From: Phalacrocorax aristotelis
Lineage: Eukaryota > Chordata > Aves > Suliformes > Phalacrocoracidae
Length of the DNA stretch: 64,000 nucleotides
NCBI RefSeq assembly: GCF_949628215.1
Contig: NC_134282.1
Coordinates: 8,678,223-8,742,222 of the forward strand
Reading direction: 5' to 3'
Shown here: one piece after another, positions 34,841 to 49,321 of the stretch
How the letters are laid out: each line of letters opens with the position of its first letter
Position numbering within the stretch: the stretch's first letter is position 1
Notes under the pieces: model-generated
Told to the model about the DNA's origin: nothing
The model's input: only the letters and a program-made list of their open reading frames with translations
The model's database searches: none
Translations under genes and position numbers: made by a program

Positions 34841-36814
34841 ATGGGGCAATGAATAATTAAAAAGACTGAGACTGTTACTCAGTCTGTTTACTTAGACTGT
34901 TTATAGTTAAAGTTAAGTTCAAGAATATGTTGACTTAAGATCTGGTATCTCTTAACAATGTCTCCTAAGTTCATGGTATCTACCTGTAGTTTGTATGGGT
35001 TTCAATCTTTTTCCAGGTCTTTTCTTTAATTCTTGTGCTTCCAAGAAGAGAGAGGATCATGTACAGTCTGATGAGGAAGACTTGAGGATTAGGAGAAAAT
35101 TACCTTTGTGGTTAAAGACTGTTAGACTGGATATGGGAATTTCAGGCCCCAGCCTAATTTCTTGTCTTGTCCCTTGAGTCCTGCTGAGGAAAAAAAGGAA
35201 GACCCTAACACAGTTAGATGATGACGTTACTGTTTTGGTGTTGAGTCTTCCAGGTGTTCTGCAGAGTTCTCCATGTAGATATATGTGATGAGTTTGCACC
35301 TTTCAAAAGTAAGATTAAACTTATCTGAAATACCACTTATCTCAGAATGTGTTCATCTGATTTATTTTTTCTATTTTCTCCTTCTTAACGTAATTGACAG
35401 CAAAATGGAATCAGTTTACTGCTGAGTTGGACTTGAAAGGTGAACTGAATTTTCTATTACTTGACTTTAATGCAATGTATACACTTCACTATTTGATAAA
35501 TTCAGACCTGCTGGGGAAAATCTGAGAACCACATTTTGGACACAGAGGATCAGATGTTAACTTATGTTGCAGAAATTATTGGTTTAAATTTTTAGTTTAT
35601 GAGAGAAGAATGATTTCTCTGCAACATGTTTTGAGAATTCAGGGAGTCAGTTTCACTCTGGAGCCCCTGCTGTTGGCAGTGTGCCACGTCTGTGGAGTAG
35701 GAGGTTCTCGGGCTAGGTGGAATGCTTAAGGCAAAAGACAACAAATACAGCAGTACCACCCCAAAAAAAAACCCCAACCCCATAAACAAACCCAACTAAC
35801 AACAAAAAAAACCCAACCCAACAACCCAAACCACAAAGAAACTGAGGTCATTAAAATTTTGTGAGGCAAATTTTGCTCAGGCTCTGGCCTGAAGTTAAGC
35901 CAAGTGAACAGGGTGTGGAAAAGCACATGTGTGAAAATGCCAGATGTGACAGATAATGGTATGAGATGCTAACAAAAGCCAACAGAAGTTACAGGTATGG
36001 GGGAGGGCTGGGTTACACGGCTGGATAAGAGGGGCCATTAGGGAAACAATCAAACCTCACAGCTAATTTAGGGGGAATACGGGGACCTTCTGGGGAGGGG
36101 ACTCTTGCAAGGCCGGCTATATCTAGACAACTCTATCTGTAATACTATATAAAACTGAGTTTACCTAGGTAATGGTAATACTAGTTTTGTGTACGGAGAG
36201 GCATGCACAAGGCAGAGGAAGTGAGGATGGCCAAGAAGCAGGACAGGGGGCTGATAAAATCTGCTGCCCGAGGGGGGGTACCTTTTGGCAGCCTTATGCT
36301 TGATCACTGCAGCTGGCTCAGGGTAATGAACCAAACTGGTTGTTCTGACCATGTCACAAAAGTCAAGATGCTTTTGTGGCCAGGAGCTGGGGCAGGGAGG
36401 CTTCGGCTGCATGCTGCCTTGCTTGGCAGGAGGATGGGCAGCTCGAGCACCCTGGTACCCTGTTGGTACACCTGGTACCAGTTGGTACGCTGCTGTAGTC
36501 AGCAGATGCCTGCTGCCCCGTGATGGCACAAGTGCCCTGTGGAAATGGGCTGAGAAAATTTCAGAAAAGAGAGTACAGAGGATACTCAACCAGAATGCTG
36601 AAGGAGATGTTTGCTCCAGAAGGAGATGTTTAAGAGAGCAAAGAATCATAAAGTCAAACACCATAACAAAACAGTGATCTGTTGTCCTCTGTTTCTAATG
36701 GAGTAGGAAGAAATCTTTGGCAACTGAGTAAATTCCTAATTATGAAGTGTTGAAAAGTTTTGCTTATGGAAACAAGATCAGAACAAATATCAGGTGTGCT
36801 TAGACCTGACAACT
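34841..36814 (+). other. Presumed VEPH1 intron 1, second segment
   Basis: No exon is seen. It contains an A/C-rich tract at 35,757-35,836 and a cluster of GGTACC-like direct repeats at about 36,450-36,490. Confidence 0.6.
35757..35836. repeat. A/C-rich low-complexity tract
   Basis: This stretch is built almost only of A and C runs (AAAACCCC, AACCC, CAACCC units), so the minus strand is G/T-rich with several GGG/GGGG runs. Confidence 0.85.
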
Positions 36815-36886
36815 CTTGCCTCAGCATGAGGAGGTAGGTTAGATAATCTCTTGAGCACTTTCCAATCCTACGTTTCTATGGTTTCA
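36815..36886 (+). mobile_element. CR1 LINE relic, extreme 3' end
   Basis: The sequence AGGTTAGATAATCTCTTGAG, CTTTCCAATCCTA and TTTCTATGGTTTCAT matches the order of the CR1 3' tail with many substitutions. It is short and diverged. Confidence 0.6.
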
Positions 36887-37036
36887 TGCCCATTTATTTA
36901 TATAGAAGCTTTCTTCTACAAATCTAGCAAAGGGAACTTTTTCCTGGAAAGGCATTTACATAGCCATATTAGTGCCGATATTAATTCATTTACATAACTT
37001 GTCCCATGAAGTGCTGCCTCTCTTTTTTTGTTTTGG

Positions 37037-37088
<52 letters not shown>

Positions 37089-40000
37089 TTGTGGTTGTGG
37101 GGTTTTTTGGTTGGTTTTTTTTTTTTTCCTGACTGGTTTCCTTAAGTCTTCAAATAATTGCCACTACTTAGCCCTGATGCTGTTATTGAAATTAGAGTTT
37201 CTGGTGGAAGTACTCTTCTTCTTTGTCTTTCAAAGCATTGTGCTCATCTCTGAGGTATACTGTTAATGATGGTAAGCTTATTAAGCATCTGAACAGATGT
37301 TTTACTGTTTTTTTAAATACTGGCTCTTACTGTGTCATCTATCCATAGCCAAAAGGAGAACCTGTGCGCAAGAAAGGCATGAACACATTGCATCAGTGCG
37401 TACTGCTTCTTTTTCTTGTAAGTTAGCGTAAATTCCTGTATTAATTTTAAATGTGCATCTATGGTACAGATTATCTGGTTTCATTAGTAGCTTCGGAGGG
37501 TAGGTGTTTAATATTAATAATTACTGTTAGCCTATGGACTTAATTAGGATGAGAAACAGCTGGGTGCTGTGCAGAACCAGTCTTGGCTCCAGACACTGTG
37601 TCTCTCTGCAGCAGGCATGCCCTGATTGCTGGGCTCTTAACTTGTGGAAGCTGAGAACACCATGTCCTCATGGTTACTTATCAATACTGCTTTTCCTTCC
37701 TGCTTCTAGGACCCTTTTAAAGGCTTCTGGCTCTTAACCAGAAACCAGGAGCGTGAGTACCTATTGGAACAGTCCCTTGTGGTCAGACAGTTTTTGTTCT
37801 GTGTGGGAGTAGCTGCCTTTGCTCCTTAGGGTAAGTTTTCTTGACTTCTGCACTCAGGGACAGAATGCAAGGGTTACTCAGGCTGTCGTCAACAGTTTAA
37901 TTAATGTGTCCTGGCTGTCCTTAAAAAAACTTTTGCTTAAGCCAAATACAGATTTCAACTCATTTGGGTATCACAAAGTAGGAAAACCATACAGAAATCT
38001 AAGAAGTGAAAAATACAAGCAGAACTGTTAAAGTACTCCTCAGCCTGCAGAGTTTGTAACTCCAGTGGCACAAATCCAACGCTCAATATTCTGCTTGGTA
38101 CAGAATATAAAAACTCAGCAGTGGAGTTATGCAGCTCAATTAACACAGTTCATAAAGTATGCAGCTCAATTAAGAAAGCCCTGTATGTGGGAAATGAAGT
38201 GAATGGAAATAGATGCCTGAAGTAATAAAATATGCAGTTCAACTGGAAAATTATGTGGGTGGGTAACGCAAATGTTATCTGATATGCAGGATGTAAGAGT
38301 GTGTGTGCATGCATGTATATGTAAAAAAAATAGATTGAGTGTGTTTGCAGTTTGTCCATCACAGCAAGGGAGGCTGCAGAGCATCTGAAGTACTGTCAGA
38401 TGGACCTGCAGTGCCATTTGGTTGTTGTCTATGTGTATTTTGGAACTGTCTCTAAAACAGCAGTGGCTACAAAGAAATGAGTATGAAATTCTTCTATTTC
38501 TGATACACTTTATCAACAAGATGGCACCTAGATGCACAGCAGATGTTGTCTTTTGTGATGCAGATGAGCCTTTTGGAGCAGTGCAGCTGCTAATGAGCTC
38601 TGTGTATTGTTACAAGATAGGGCTGCCAGGCAATAAGCACCTACGAACCTGACTAACGAACAGCAACAGTGGTGAGGCAGGGTCTAGCTCCACTGAGACA
38701 ATGGGTTAAATCCTATAGTTTTTAGACTTCATTCAGGGAAAACCTCTTTTAATTTCAACAGGAGCTTTGACTTGGTACACAGGATTTGCCTTTAGAAATA
38801 AACAGCTATTCTTAAAGTATCAAACAAGATTGCTGTGCTTTGCCGGTAATTGGAGTGTAAGCAATACTTAGTAGGGAAAAAAATGAGAATAGTTAGAAAA
38901 TAGCTTTAGTAATTAATATGGAGTTTGATAGAAATATTAGGTTGACTTCTAACATTTTCTTATTTGGCAGGACAGTTTACAATCCTACACTTACTGTATG
39001 AAACTATGCAAGTACACTAAGTATTGGTCTGCTTCCAGTCAAATGCATGGTCCAGAAATGCTTCTTGTTACCTGCTCCATATAGAAACCAAAGATGACTT
39101 AATAAATGTCTGTGTCATTATCTGCTTCTTTGGGACAGCAAACAGGCATAAGGTAACTTCAGGAAATACCTACTGGGAGAACTAAAGACTATAGATCCTT
39201 GTAATGATAATAAGAGTCTCTCCATTAATTTCAGTGGGCTTTTGAGAGGCTCTGTTATTTGTGGAGGAAAATATTTCATCCTCACAGGAATGGAAACATC
39301 AGGATGTGTTATCTGAAGGAGAAAAAATCAAATTGGATATCTCTTACTACGGTAGAGGAAACATTGCATCCAGCTCTACAATTCTTGGACAAAATTTCTA
39401 TTATCTATGTAAAAGATGTAGCTGTTAATTAGTGAAGTATATGGCATGTGATAGATAAAGAACTTGCTTATATGGGAAACATTTTCAAGGTCCTTGAGGT
39501 ATTTGTATCCTTGTTGATTCCATCAGAATCAGAGGAATGTTGCCAGGTTTTTAAAAATATGTTTTTTAAAAAAAACATTCATCTGTGTCTTGCTTGGCAA
39601 GATTTTGAGAGGCATGAGTGCACATAGCTAAAGGACAGTAATAGGTGGTGCCTCATCCTGCGCTGAATGTGTCTTCTGACAGTGCCACCACCAGCGACTG
39701 ACCACCAGGTCCTACAACACAGAACAGAATTTTGCTATGTGAACTTGTTATTTATTGCAATGCAGACTTTAACTTCAAAATCAGATAAATATTAGTCAAA
39801 CACGTATACCATTTGAAGGTATAATCTGTGATTTCTATATTATTCTCCTTGGTTTTCCATGGCTGACTGTTGGTGTACAACCGATTTTTGGCATTGAGAC
39901 AGACTGCAGGGATGTAAACCTGTTTTTTCCATTAGCCTTTTATGTTAGTAGGTTGGGAGGGGGTTGGAGTTTTATGAATACCCTAAATTAAAGAGACTGC

Positions 40001-43000
40001 AGCCTGACTGTGAAATTAATAGAGCTATCAAAAAACCGACTGTCATTATACAACTATTGTTAATTATTTACAAGCAAACTTCTGCAAGAACAGTATTGTA
40101 GCTGTCAGTATTGTCGTTATTAAAATGAGAATGCTTTGTCTGGGTAGAAGATAACATGACTCATTTAGGCTAAATGCAATGAATATGGAATATTCTCTTT
40201 CTCTTCACCAATTAGTTGGAGAGAGAACCATAACATGTCTCTTTCTTAACAAGATGTTTATTTAAATAAGTCTAACAAAATAAATATTTTCAGGGCTTTG
40301 TTTAAAAAGGACATAAATTGACTGTAGCTATTATAATAAAAGTTTAAACCAAGTTTTTTCTAGTATGGGAAAAACTATTTTCATAAAGTAAATTCATCTT
40401 GCTTGTTTGGGTCTCTCACCCAGCCCTTACTTTGCTGCCTTATATTCCCCAGCCTGCTGTCTGTCTTGGTTTTCTTTCTGACTGTACAGATGATTCTGGG
40501 AGCAGAGCACATTCACTTCAGAGTAAGAGATATTCTGTGTGGGGGACCCCTTTCTCCTGGCCACCTCATGACATTAAGAGAACGGGTTGTCCGAGAAGGC
40601 AGTCAACACTAGTCTCATCCTTTCAGCATAGTTATCAGAAAAAAAATCTTCTGAGGAATGTCATTAGCCACAACTGTGGTTGTGTTTGAGTAAGTACAAA
40701 ACCAGCTTGTTGTTCTACTTTTCCTTGCACATGAAAAATTAAAATATTGTCAGACACTAGGGAGAAATATTACTTTGGTTGCTATTAGAAGTCAAAAGCA
40801 GGCTTGCAGTGAGTGAAGGAATCAACCTCTTAATTCCTACAGTACAATGACTTAAGTAGTTTACACATGCAGAAGTAAAATCCCAGACCCTTGTTTATGC
40901 TCTCCTCCTAGTTAGACCATGCTGCCTTTTGAAACCTTTTTTTTTTTTAAACCTCTTGTTTAGAAAATGATTTTTAGAGTGAGAATATTTATGTTCTGCT
41001 ATCTGCTTGCAAGTTTTTTACAGTCTCGTAGAGGTAGGAGAGAAGCAACCTGTGTTCTTCATATGCATACTAAGTTAGAGGGAAGATGTAGAGAACACAC
41101 AATTGCATTTTATTTAAAAAAACAACAACGATGACTTAACATCATTAAAAGTATGTGTTCACCCACCATTAATTTTGTATTTGGTTGCAGAGGCCATGGT
41201 GGAGTGAACAGGAACAAAAGAGCTATTTGGAGGATTTGCCATCAGAATTGAGGACTCATACAACTGAGTGCGTATTCTATGGAGCAATTTCTTTTTTTTT
41301 TTTTTTTAAACTGTGTAATTTATAAATCCTTTCTGTATTGCAAAAGGACAAAAGCCCTAACAAGAATGGTACAAACATGCCTCCTCGTTATCTCTGGGCA
41401 AACAGTCTTTCTTTTCTCCCAGCTGCTGGCTAAGGGTGCTTGACCTTACACTTTGCTGTTCTGAGAGTTGGTTCGTTTGATGTTACTTTGGCCATTATTA
41501 GAAAATGTCAGTGCTGGGACACTCCCGGTGTGGGTTTGCTCCTAGGCTCTCCCAGGGAAGGAGGACACAGCAAGTATCAGTTCCATGAAGATCCTTAGGG
41601 TCTGTCTGTAGGGTAGGCTTTAGTTACAGTTGATTTGTTGGGCATCTGGAATTTATTTATCAAAGAAAATTTAAGGGGAAAAGTATACAGACGTTCTTAA
41701 TGTGCAAGGAAAGCATGCTCAGCTTGCGTGAAGAATGTTGCTGGAATGATTTAGAAATCATTTCTCTGCTATGGCTGCCAATCTTTGGAGGTGTTCAGGT
41801 AGGTCCTGGGCACTGGTTCCACCTGGGCAGTTATGCTTTCTATGGGCTAGCTGAAGTTCTGCAATTTGGTGAGAAGCGATGGGTGTGAAAGGATGCATTT
41901 TCTCCAGTGTCTTACTCTTTCCTGAATTTTCTTCTGGCTAATGTTCCTCCAAAGACACTGAAAGGGTCTGGCCTTCTCACCAACTTCTGAGAAGAGGCCC
42001 CATAAGTAATATTAACTTCTGCAATTTCCTTGTTACTCTTAAGCAAGTTATTAATTAACTGAATGTAACCACTGGCTGTTGATAAATCCTTTTAACTAAT
42101 TCAAATTCCATATCAGGCTCAGAGCATTTTCACTCAAGCTGCTGCTGAAGTTAAGCTTTGTGAAGAATTAGTTCTGATCTGTTTTTGAGTGCTGGAGATG
42201 GGGAAAATGGAGAGAAGATATTTGTTTGCTTGATTCCACATGACAACTCCAGGGTAACTGAATAGACTGTACGGTTGGTTTGACAAGGCTGTGCACTGAG
42301 CCAGCAGCCTTGCATACCAGAGTCAGGGGGATGGAAGGGGGACTGACAACTGTAATGGATTTTATCAGAATTTCTCTAAAGAGCGACAATTTGCCTTCAA
42401 TTATTAATGTTTTTCAGAGGTTTCTCTTCTGAGAGGTATGAATAACTAACTTAAATATGCATTCATGTAACATTTTCAGTAATGAATAAAATACTGCATG
42501 GGAAGAAGTTGAGTAGCAGATCCAAATATTAAATAATAGAAGAGGTTTTTGAGAGTGTAGGAAATGTAGTCTTTAATAATGTGACTGTTACTGGTTTTTC
42601 TGTGAATGCAGGAACTGTGGTTATTATATGTATGGATGTATTACAATGATGCTTGTGAAAAACGTTGTAAGTTAGGTTGAAGTGCCACAAAAAGAGAAAG
42701 CAGTGCCTGTGTATTGTGGTGTGTGACAGCATGTACATTAATCTTGCAGAGCTCTTGACTCATCCTGGGGCTCAAATGTTTCACTTTCTTCCCCATGCTC
42801 TGGAGGCACTTTGTGCCCAGTGCTGTAGAAGTATTGCCTTACCTTAGGGAAACTTTGAAAATGCAGGCTGGGGAAGCTGTTGGCCCTATTAAAATGTCTG
42901 CTGAAGAGAAACTGGAATGGACTGCCAGGTACCTGGGAGGAACCTTGGGATGTTCAATGATTGTTCAGCGACTGCTGTTTCAGGAGACTTTGAGGGACAG

Positions 43001-46000
43001 TAACTCCGAATTTATTGCTCTAGTCCAGTTTTCACTCCCAGTATGGCATTCTTAGAGACCCTATCCTGTAGTCCCTCATGCCCTGTTCCATTTAGTCTTT
43101 CACTCTCTTTAGACAGAAATACTTATTTATACATTTTATAAAATTTCATAACAAGTTATTTTTCCTTAACATCACTAGAGTCTTGAAAATTTGTCACAGA
43201 TATGAAAGCTCATTAAGCAACACTTGAAAATGACCAGCTTTTGACAGCATCACCATGACAATGAGTGTATTGGTATTTGTTATATGAAGCAATTTATTCC
43301 GTATTAGCAGTGTGTTGTTTATTTTAGCATAATATTTTAATATCATGAAGATACTTAGAAATAGAATTCTTACAAACCTGTCTTACTGAATTTAAAATAT
43401 ATTAAGTCTTATGAAGTGTTATATATAGCATTGGTGTGTTCTGGAACAGCAGTCAAATATGAACCTTTGTGACTCCTTACACAGTGAAAATTGTAGAAAA
43501 CTGTCTCAACAGCACATAGGTTATCAAGCAGATACATATACACACATGTAAATTTGCTCAAGTTATAAATTCTTTTTTGCAAAAGTAGCACTTTAGCAAG
43601 TTTCTAAGTACATTCTTATCACTCTGCATCAGTTGGGCTCTGCATGGATTGTGCAGCCAGAATTGTCTCGGAGATCTGTGAAATCTGATTCACTTAAAGC
43701 AGCATCTGACCTGTAAAACCTACTGATTAAGGCAGTTTATTGCAGGGGAGAATATTTACATGATGGTTTACACATCTAGGAAGAACACTGAACTTATTTC
43801 AAACTGAAGGTAGTGATATAGCCCTGCAGTTCTGGTAGGAGAGACGGATCTTAAAAGAATCTCTATAATTCCTCTGATTATTTTGCAGTTGCCTCCAATA
43901 AGAATACTGCTTCCTTGTGTATAGGAACTGGATGTTGAGAGCAAGTCAGTTCACGGCTCCCAGGGCTGCAGCAAGGTGTTTCATTAGCAAAAAACATTTT
44001 TAACCCTACCCTAATTAGTAGACTTCATAATTTATTGTTTCATCATCTGGTCTAGCTCAGCATCCATGGGATTTCTAGATGACATGAAGTGTGGAAACCT
44101 GTCATGACAGAAAAAAACCAGAGAGGCTTGTAGGAAACAATGGTTGTCTTGTGGGAAGAGTTTAAATATATGCAGCTGATCCCATGGGAACTGCTGTAGT
44201 CTATTCACCCTGTGTGAAAATGATGCTCTTTCAATATAATCTTTAATCCTTTTCTTTCACTGAAAAATGTGAGAACTTTATTTAGAAGTTTTGAAAGACT
44301 GCTCGATTTTGGTGAGTAAATGCTTTTCAAACATAAAAATAAATCAAATTATTAGTATAACGCAGAGGGGGAAAGCTCTCTGAAATATCTTGCAATATTC
44401 TGTCCATATATTCCATATGTGAATGTTCTTGGGAAAGTTTCAGGCTGAAAATAACCAGGAAATGTATCCAGGCTTTTGTTTTTTCCAGGATGGGGGCATG
44501 TGGGTAAGGAAGTATCCAGCAGTCTTGGAGATATTACAAACTTCTGTAACTGTTTGAGACATACTTCTTGTAATTCCACAAAACAGATTTTCCCTGTGAG
44601 ATGGTGGAGAAGGATTTCAAGAGAAGGGAATCCTATCATATGCCCAGAATAAAAGTTTGCTTTGGAGATTATTCTAATCTTCCTCCCATTCATGGAAAAG
44701 AAAAATAAAACTAAATATGCAGTTGTTGAAAACATTTGTCCCCACCCGCAGAGAGAATGGAAATCTAAACCTCGCTTTGTTCAGTCCATGCATGTGTGAA
44801 TAACATCACAAACTCCCACAGAGTTTAGTAGCGCTGCCGTCCTGTTTGTTTTTTATGGGACCAGGTCCTAAATATTAAACCCTGTTTGGCAAAATACACA
44901 GTGGTATTCCTGGAGGTATCATGCAGCATATATTTTATAGTCTGCATGCAGAGTGCTGAAAAGGCAAAGAGTTACTAATACTATTTTGCTTTTACTTTCC
45001 TATAGCGTCTTTCATCTCAGGCATCCAAAGCACTTCATACAATCCAGTGTATTAAGCGTGGCAACATGTCTGTGAGGTAAGGAAATTGATTTTTTTTCTT
45101 TTCCTTTCTGTAGGTAGTCAAAGCATTGGTCTCTGATTTGCCCAAGATCACCATGGTAAAGCAAGACCTGTGGCTTCCCAGTCCTTTAACACAAGTCTCT
45201 CCACTTAAGGAGAATTCTCAGATCACCTTCCTCTGCTATGTAATTTTCTTGACTTTTAAATCTAAGTTACTTTTTTGAACCAGGTGCTCAGTTTATAAAA
45301 TTTAGATTTCTTTCTTTAATATTTCTTTAAATATTAAGATGCCAGGGAGTTTTGGCATCTGTGGTTGCTTGGTCCCTCAGTACAGAACAAGAAGCACCAG
45401 CTGGAAGTGCTCCAGCTGGGAGCTGTGCTGCAGCATTTGAGGAGAACTGTGCAGGGTGCCCAGGGCAAGCTGAGCATTACAGAGGCGAATGGGTCTTGGG
45501 AAGTACTGAATGAATCGAGTAACGTGACCAGGTCCCACTTGGGAGCCCTGGCTGCATGCTGGGTTTGGAATATCATCTGTCCTTGGCGTGGCTTCAGCAA
45601 GGCGATGGTTTGTACTTGCAGCCGCAACTGGCTGGTGGCTTTGAGAGCCTGCAGAGACTACCCCTGATGGTGGTGAGTTATGGATTTTGCTTCAAGGGTG
45701 CGTTAGGTCAGGACTTAGTACTGTGTGCACTTAACCTCCTTCTGAAGTGCAATATTATGTAAGTTCATGTACAAGGTTGGTTCAACAGTATAGTAAGGTT
45801 TTAATTGTCTCTTGCTTTGCAGTGAACCAACTAGAAGACACTGGGAGGTTCACTTAACATGAACTCTACGTGGCCTGTGTTTCCTAAAATTCCTTAAATA
45901 TATTGAGGGGGAAGTTTCTCGATTTATGTGCTTAGCATGGAACTAGATTAACAATATCATTGCACAGTTCTTTGAAGGTCGTGCTTTAGTTTTCAGTGGG

Positions 46001-49000
46001 ATAGCACCATCTGGTAAAATCAAGCAACCATACTTTAATTTCAAGTCTTTTGAAAGTTAAGGAATTTTTTTCTGATTTCTTGTAGAATTTCCTTCACTGT
46101 AAATGTAAAAATGGTTTGAGGTTGGTTTTTTTTTTTTTGGTCCTTCTAATGTCATTCTGCAGAATCTGAGTTCCTGATAAAACTGTAAGACAGGCTTTTA
46201 GCTCAAAGTTCAATTGGCTTTTGGATGCCTTTAGGTCCAACTGCCCTTTTACATGGAATTTTTATTGTTAATCTTCTATTATTGGGGGAATTATTTTGCA
46301 AACAGACCAATTCAGTTGCTTCAAGCTCTGAAACCTGTCAGGCTAGCTTTTATTCTGATTGCTTCTGATAAGGAGCTTTGGTAAGAAAGCTGTGCCTCCA
46401 GCAAGTTGAGAGACTCACCTTGGAGTGGAACAGCTTCAAGGTCCCAGGGAATGTATGGCTCTTTCAGCTTGTCATGAAAAGGGAAACTGGATGTTAAAAA
46501 TCAGAATCAAAACTTTGAATTAGATGTGGGACTGCACCGCGAACGAGTGGAAATGGCCTATGTTATAAGCTGAGTATTTTTTGCCTGCATAATGATGACT
46601 TGAAGTTCATTAAATGAGTTGGAGTCACTGCTTTGTTTCAACGTTTTGACCATAGGTAGGTATGGTTCCCTGTTGTGAACCCCCACAGACACTGTGCTGA
46701 TGGGGAGAACCACAGGATATACAAACTTTGGCAAGACCGTTTGCCTCTTTTCCATTGTTTGTGTACATGGGACACAAATATAAGTCTGATCTGTCTCAGG
46801 CACTGATCTGACAGACACAGTAATCTCTGCCCTTTCTGAATAAGGTACGGATAGGTGATGTGGAGTCAAGGTGATAAGGCATCTCAGGAGCCATATTCTG
46901 ATGCAATTTTATCATCCGATAAATGACTGGCCCTTTTTAATGAAAAAAAATTGTAAAAAGATGACATTTTAGAAGATACATGTATTATGTTTTTCATTTT
47001 CCTCAGTGCCAGCTACCTATAAGTAGGAAAAAAATCTTGTAGTGAGCAGGAGATGCTTAAGGGACAATTATCTCCTTTTAAGACCTACGCAAGAAAAGTA
47101 TTTTCAGCTCTGTTATGTAATGTAAGTGTTAAGAAGATTTGCTATAATTCCATTTCAAAGAGCTTATAGTAAGTAAATGTTTTTCTGTATTGTCGTTAGG
47201 GTTGTCTGTAAAACTTCCATGAAAAGTGTCTGTTCATCAGGTAGAGAAGAGGGCCTTCCCGAGAAACTCTTCTTCTGCAGAAGCACATCGAGTAGAATGT
47301 AATTTGCAGAAGGCCGAGAAGGGACTGCTGTGTTTCAGGGCAGCTGATCAAAGGGAGGGTTCAAATGGATCTCCGTTGCTAGAGCATTTTTCTAAAATAT
47401 GTGCGCAGATTTTGCTGTGCTGCTTATGAGAGTAATGTTAAAAGCCAAAGCAAACTTCAGGCCCTCTTTTGTATTCATGTAAAGTGTTACAGAATGATAG
47501 CTTTTATTCCTTTGGACAGAAAATCTCTTCTGTAGCAAGTTTGTTCACTTGTTCTTTTCCTTTCAAACAGTGTGAGCTTACTGAGGGTTTTTTTTTTAAC
47601 CTTCTTCCCCGGGAAGGATAGCTTTCCACTAACACAGAGAGTCCTGTTTTCTCTATTAAAAACAACTGCTCTCAAGTGGAGCAGGCTTTGTATTTTGTCC
47701 TAGAAACAGAGTTTCATTCAGAGATAAGGCCTTTCTGTGTTTAGGTTCCTTTAGTCACCTGATGGAGCCATTGGTAACTTTTAGGCTGCTTTAGTCTGCA
47801 TTCCTGAAATGCCTTACTCCTGGCACTGCAATTAACAGCTTCAGGTTCACTGCTTGCCACCCGATTCCCCAGCTTTCCACTTGCTGTGCCCTCGGATGCT
47901 GCCTGGGGTAGCAGGAGAGCAAAGCAAATGGACAGGCTTTGTTTCCAAGAACACAAGCTTTGCACCTGTAACCATCATTGAGGATGTTGTTGTGGAATAA
48001 TGAACAGGTAAAACAAAAATCAGTTTGTGTCTGTGGCTTTTTGAACTTTTAGTTTTGAATTTGAGAATTGCTGAGTATGACTATGACGGGCCCAATCCCC
48101 TCTGTATTTCCACCATCCCCTTTAGTTCCATGTCTGATGATTTCTGCCATAGCAATTGTCAGGAGGATCTAGCCTGTTGTGCTTCATGGTTTGCAACCTT
48201 ATTAGCTCTTTTCTGCTTCTGTCTTGTTGCAAATAATTAGACAAAAAGTCCTGTGTAATGATATCGATAGATTTGGGAAAATTAAAAAAACCCTTACAGT
48301 CGGGTTTATGGCAGATCAAGTGCAAGGTGCTGTCTATGCTATTAAAATAGATATTGTTTCACTGAGTTATTTCCAGAAGGTTCTCAGTGTTTTGCATTGG
48401 TTTTGCCCCTTATTTGACATTTTTAGGTTTTTTCCCTGAAAAATAGCAAAGAACAGAGAAACAGGGATTAAGGAAACTCTGTATCTCAAATAAGTGATCT
48501 AGTTTGTCACAGTGTAGTACTTTGTTCATCAACTCAAGAGAAGAACCTAGAGGAATTGGCTGTGATTCCACACGGTCCATCTGGAAGTCATCCTTGGTAG
48601 ATCTCTTCCTAGCCTCAAAAATCAGTAAATATTCTGTATTAGATTAATAAGTGAAGACAGAGGGAAAGTTTTTGTTTGTGACATAATGTTTTTATTTTAA
48701 TAATTGTTCTTATGTTAAGCTATGCCTGTGTTAAATACACATCTGCACAGAGCTACCTGCAGGCCGCCAAGTGCTCCAGCAGGCAGGAGTTCTCTGCCTG
48801 CCCGTTTGGCACATGCCATCGGGGTGACTGTGGCTGTACGCTGCTACAGCAGGTTCATGTAATACAAGGCTGCATGGAAAATGTGGTAATGTTTGAGTCC
48901 TTAATTTGTCCCACTTACCCAGCCTTTTCACTACTCTGTCTAGATTACAAATAGCCTATTTTTCATAAGATTCCCTTTTCTCCTATATTTTTACTTCAAC

Positions 49001-49321
49001 TAATATATGTCCAATCTCAGACATTTCTCTGTCCTCTGTATTCCTCTTTGCTCTGCTACAGGGAAATTTTACTCATTGGAATCACAGACTAGGTCATTTA
49101 AGCGATGTGCACAAACAAAGGCAGACTGATCCAGTTCTAATAACTGCTTTTCCAATGCATAACATTTGAAGTTAACTCAAACTCTTGAACTAATGGGTGT
49201 CATATTTAGTGTGTGCCTACCTTAATGTCATAATTTTGTCAGCTGGATAGTCATGTATCTGTTGTATTCCTGCAAAGACAGCCACTAGTGGCTAAGCTGA
49301 AACTTTATTTAGATTGTTGTG
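36887..49321 (+). other. Presumed VEPH1 intron 1, third segment
   Basis: About 12 kb with no convincing exon. It holds the GT microsatellite at 37,043-37,086 and a direct repeat of ATGCAGCTCAATTAA at about 38,130 and 38,159. A GC-richer patch at about 45,360-45,670 is open on both strands and may be an old unclassified repeat. An 86-codon plus-strand frame at 42,795-43,055 has no recognisable family. Confidence 0.6.
37043..37086. repeat. (GT)22 microsatellite
   Basis: An uninterrupted run of about 22 GT units, followed by GT/T-rich low-complexity sequence to about 37,129. Potentially Z-DNA forming and likely polymorphic. Confidence 0.97.

Noticed and set aside
41700-41890. Possible CR1-like words (TTTGGAGGTGTTCAGGTAGG)
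   Set aside because: Only one short word resembles CR1; the conserved 3' tail and flanking order are absent.
42795-43055. 86-codon plus-strand frame in VEPH1 intron 1 that reads somewhat like protein
   Set aside because: No recognisable family, no VEPH1 similarity and no convincing acceptor and donor pair at its edges.
45334-45667. Overlapping ~100-codon frames on both strands
   Set aside because: No family, no splice sites and simultaneous openness on both strands. Most likely an old GC-richer repeat or chance.
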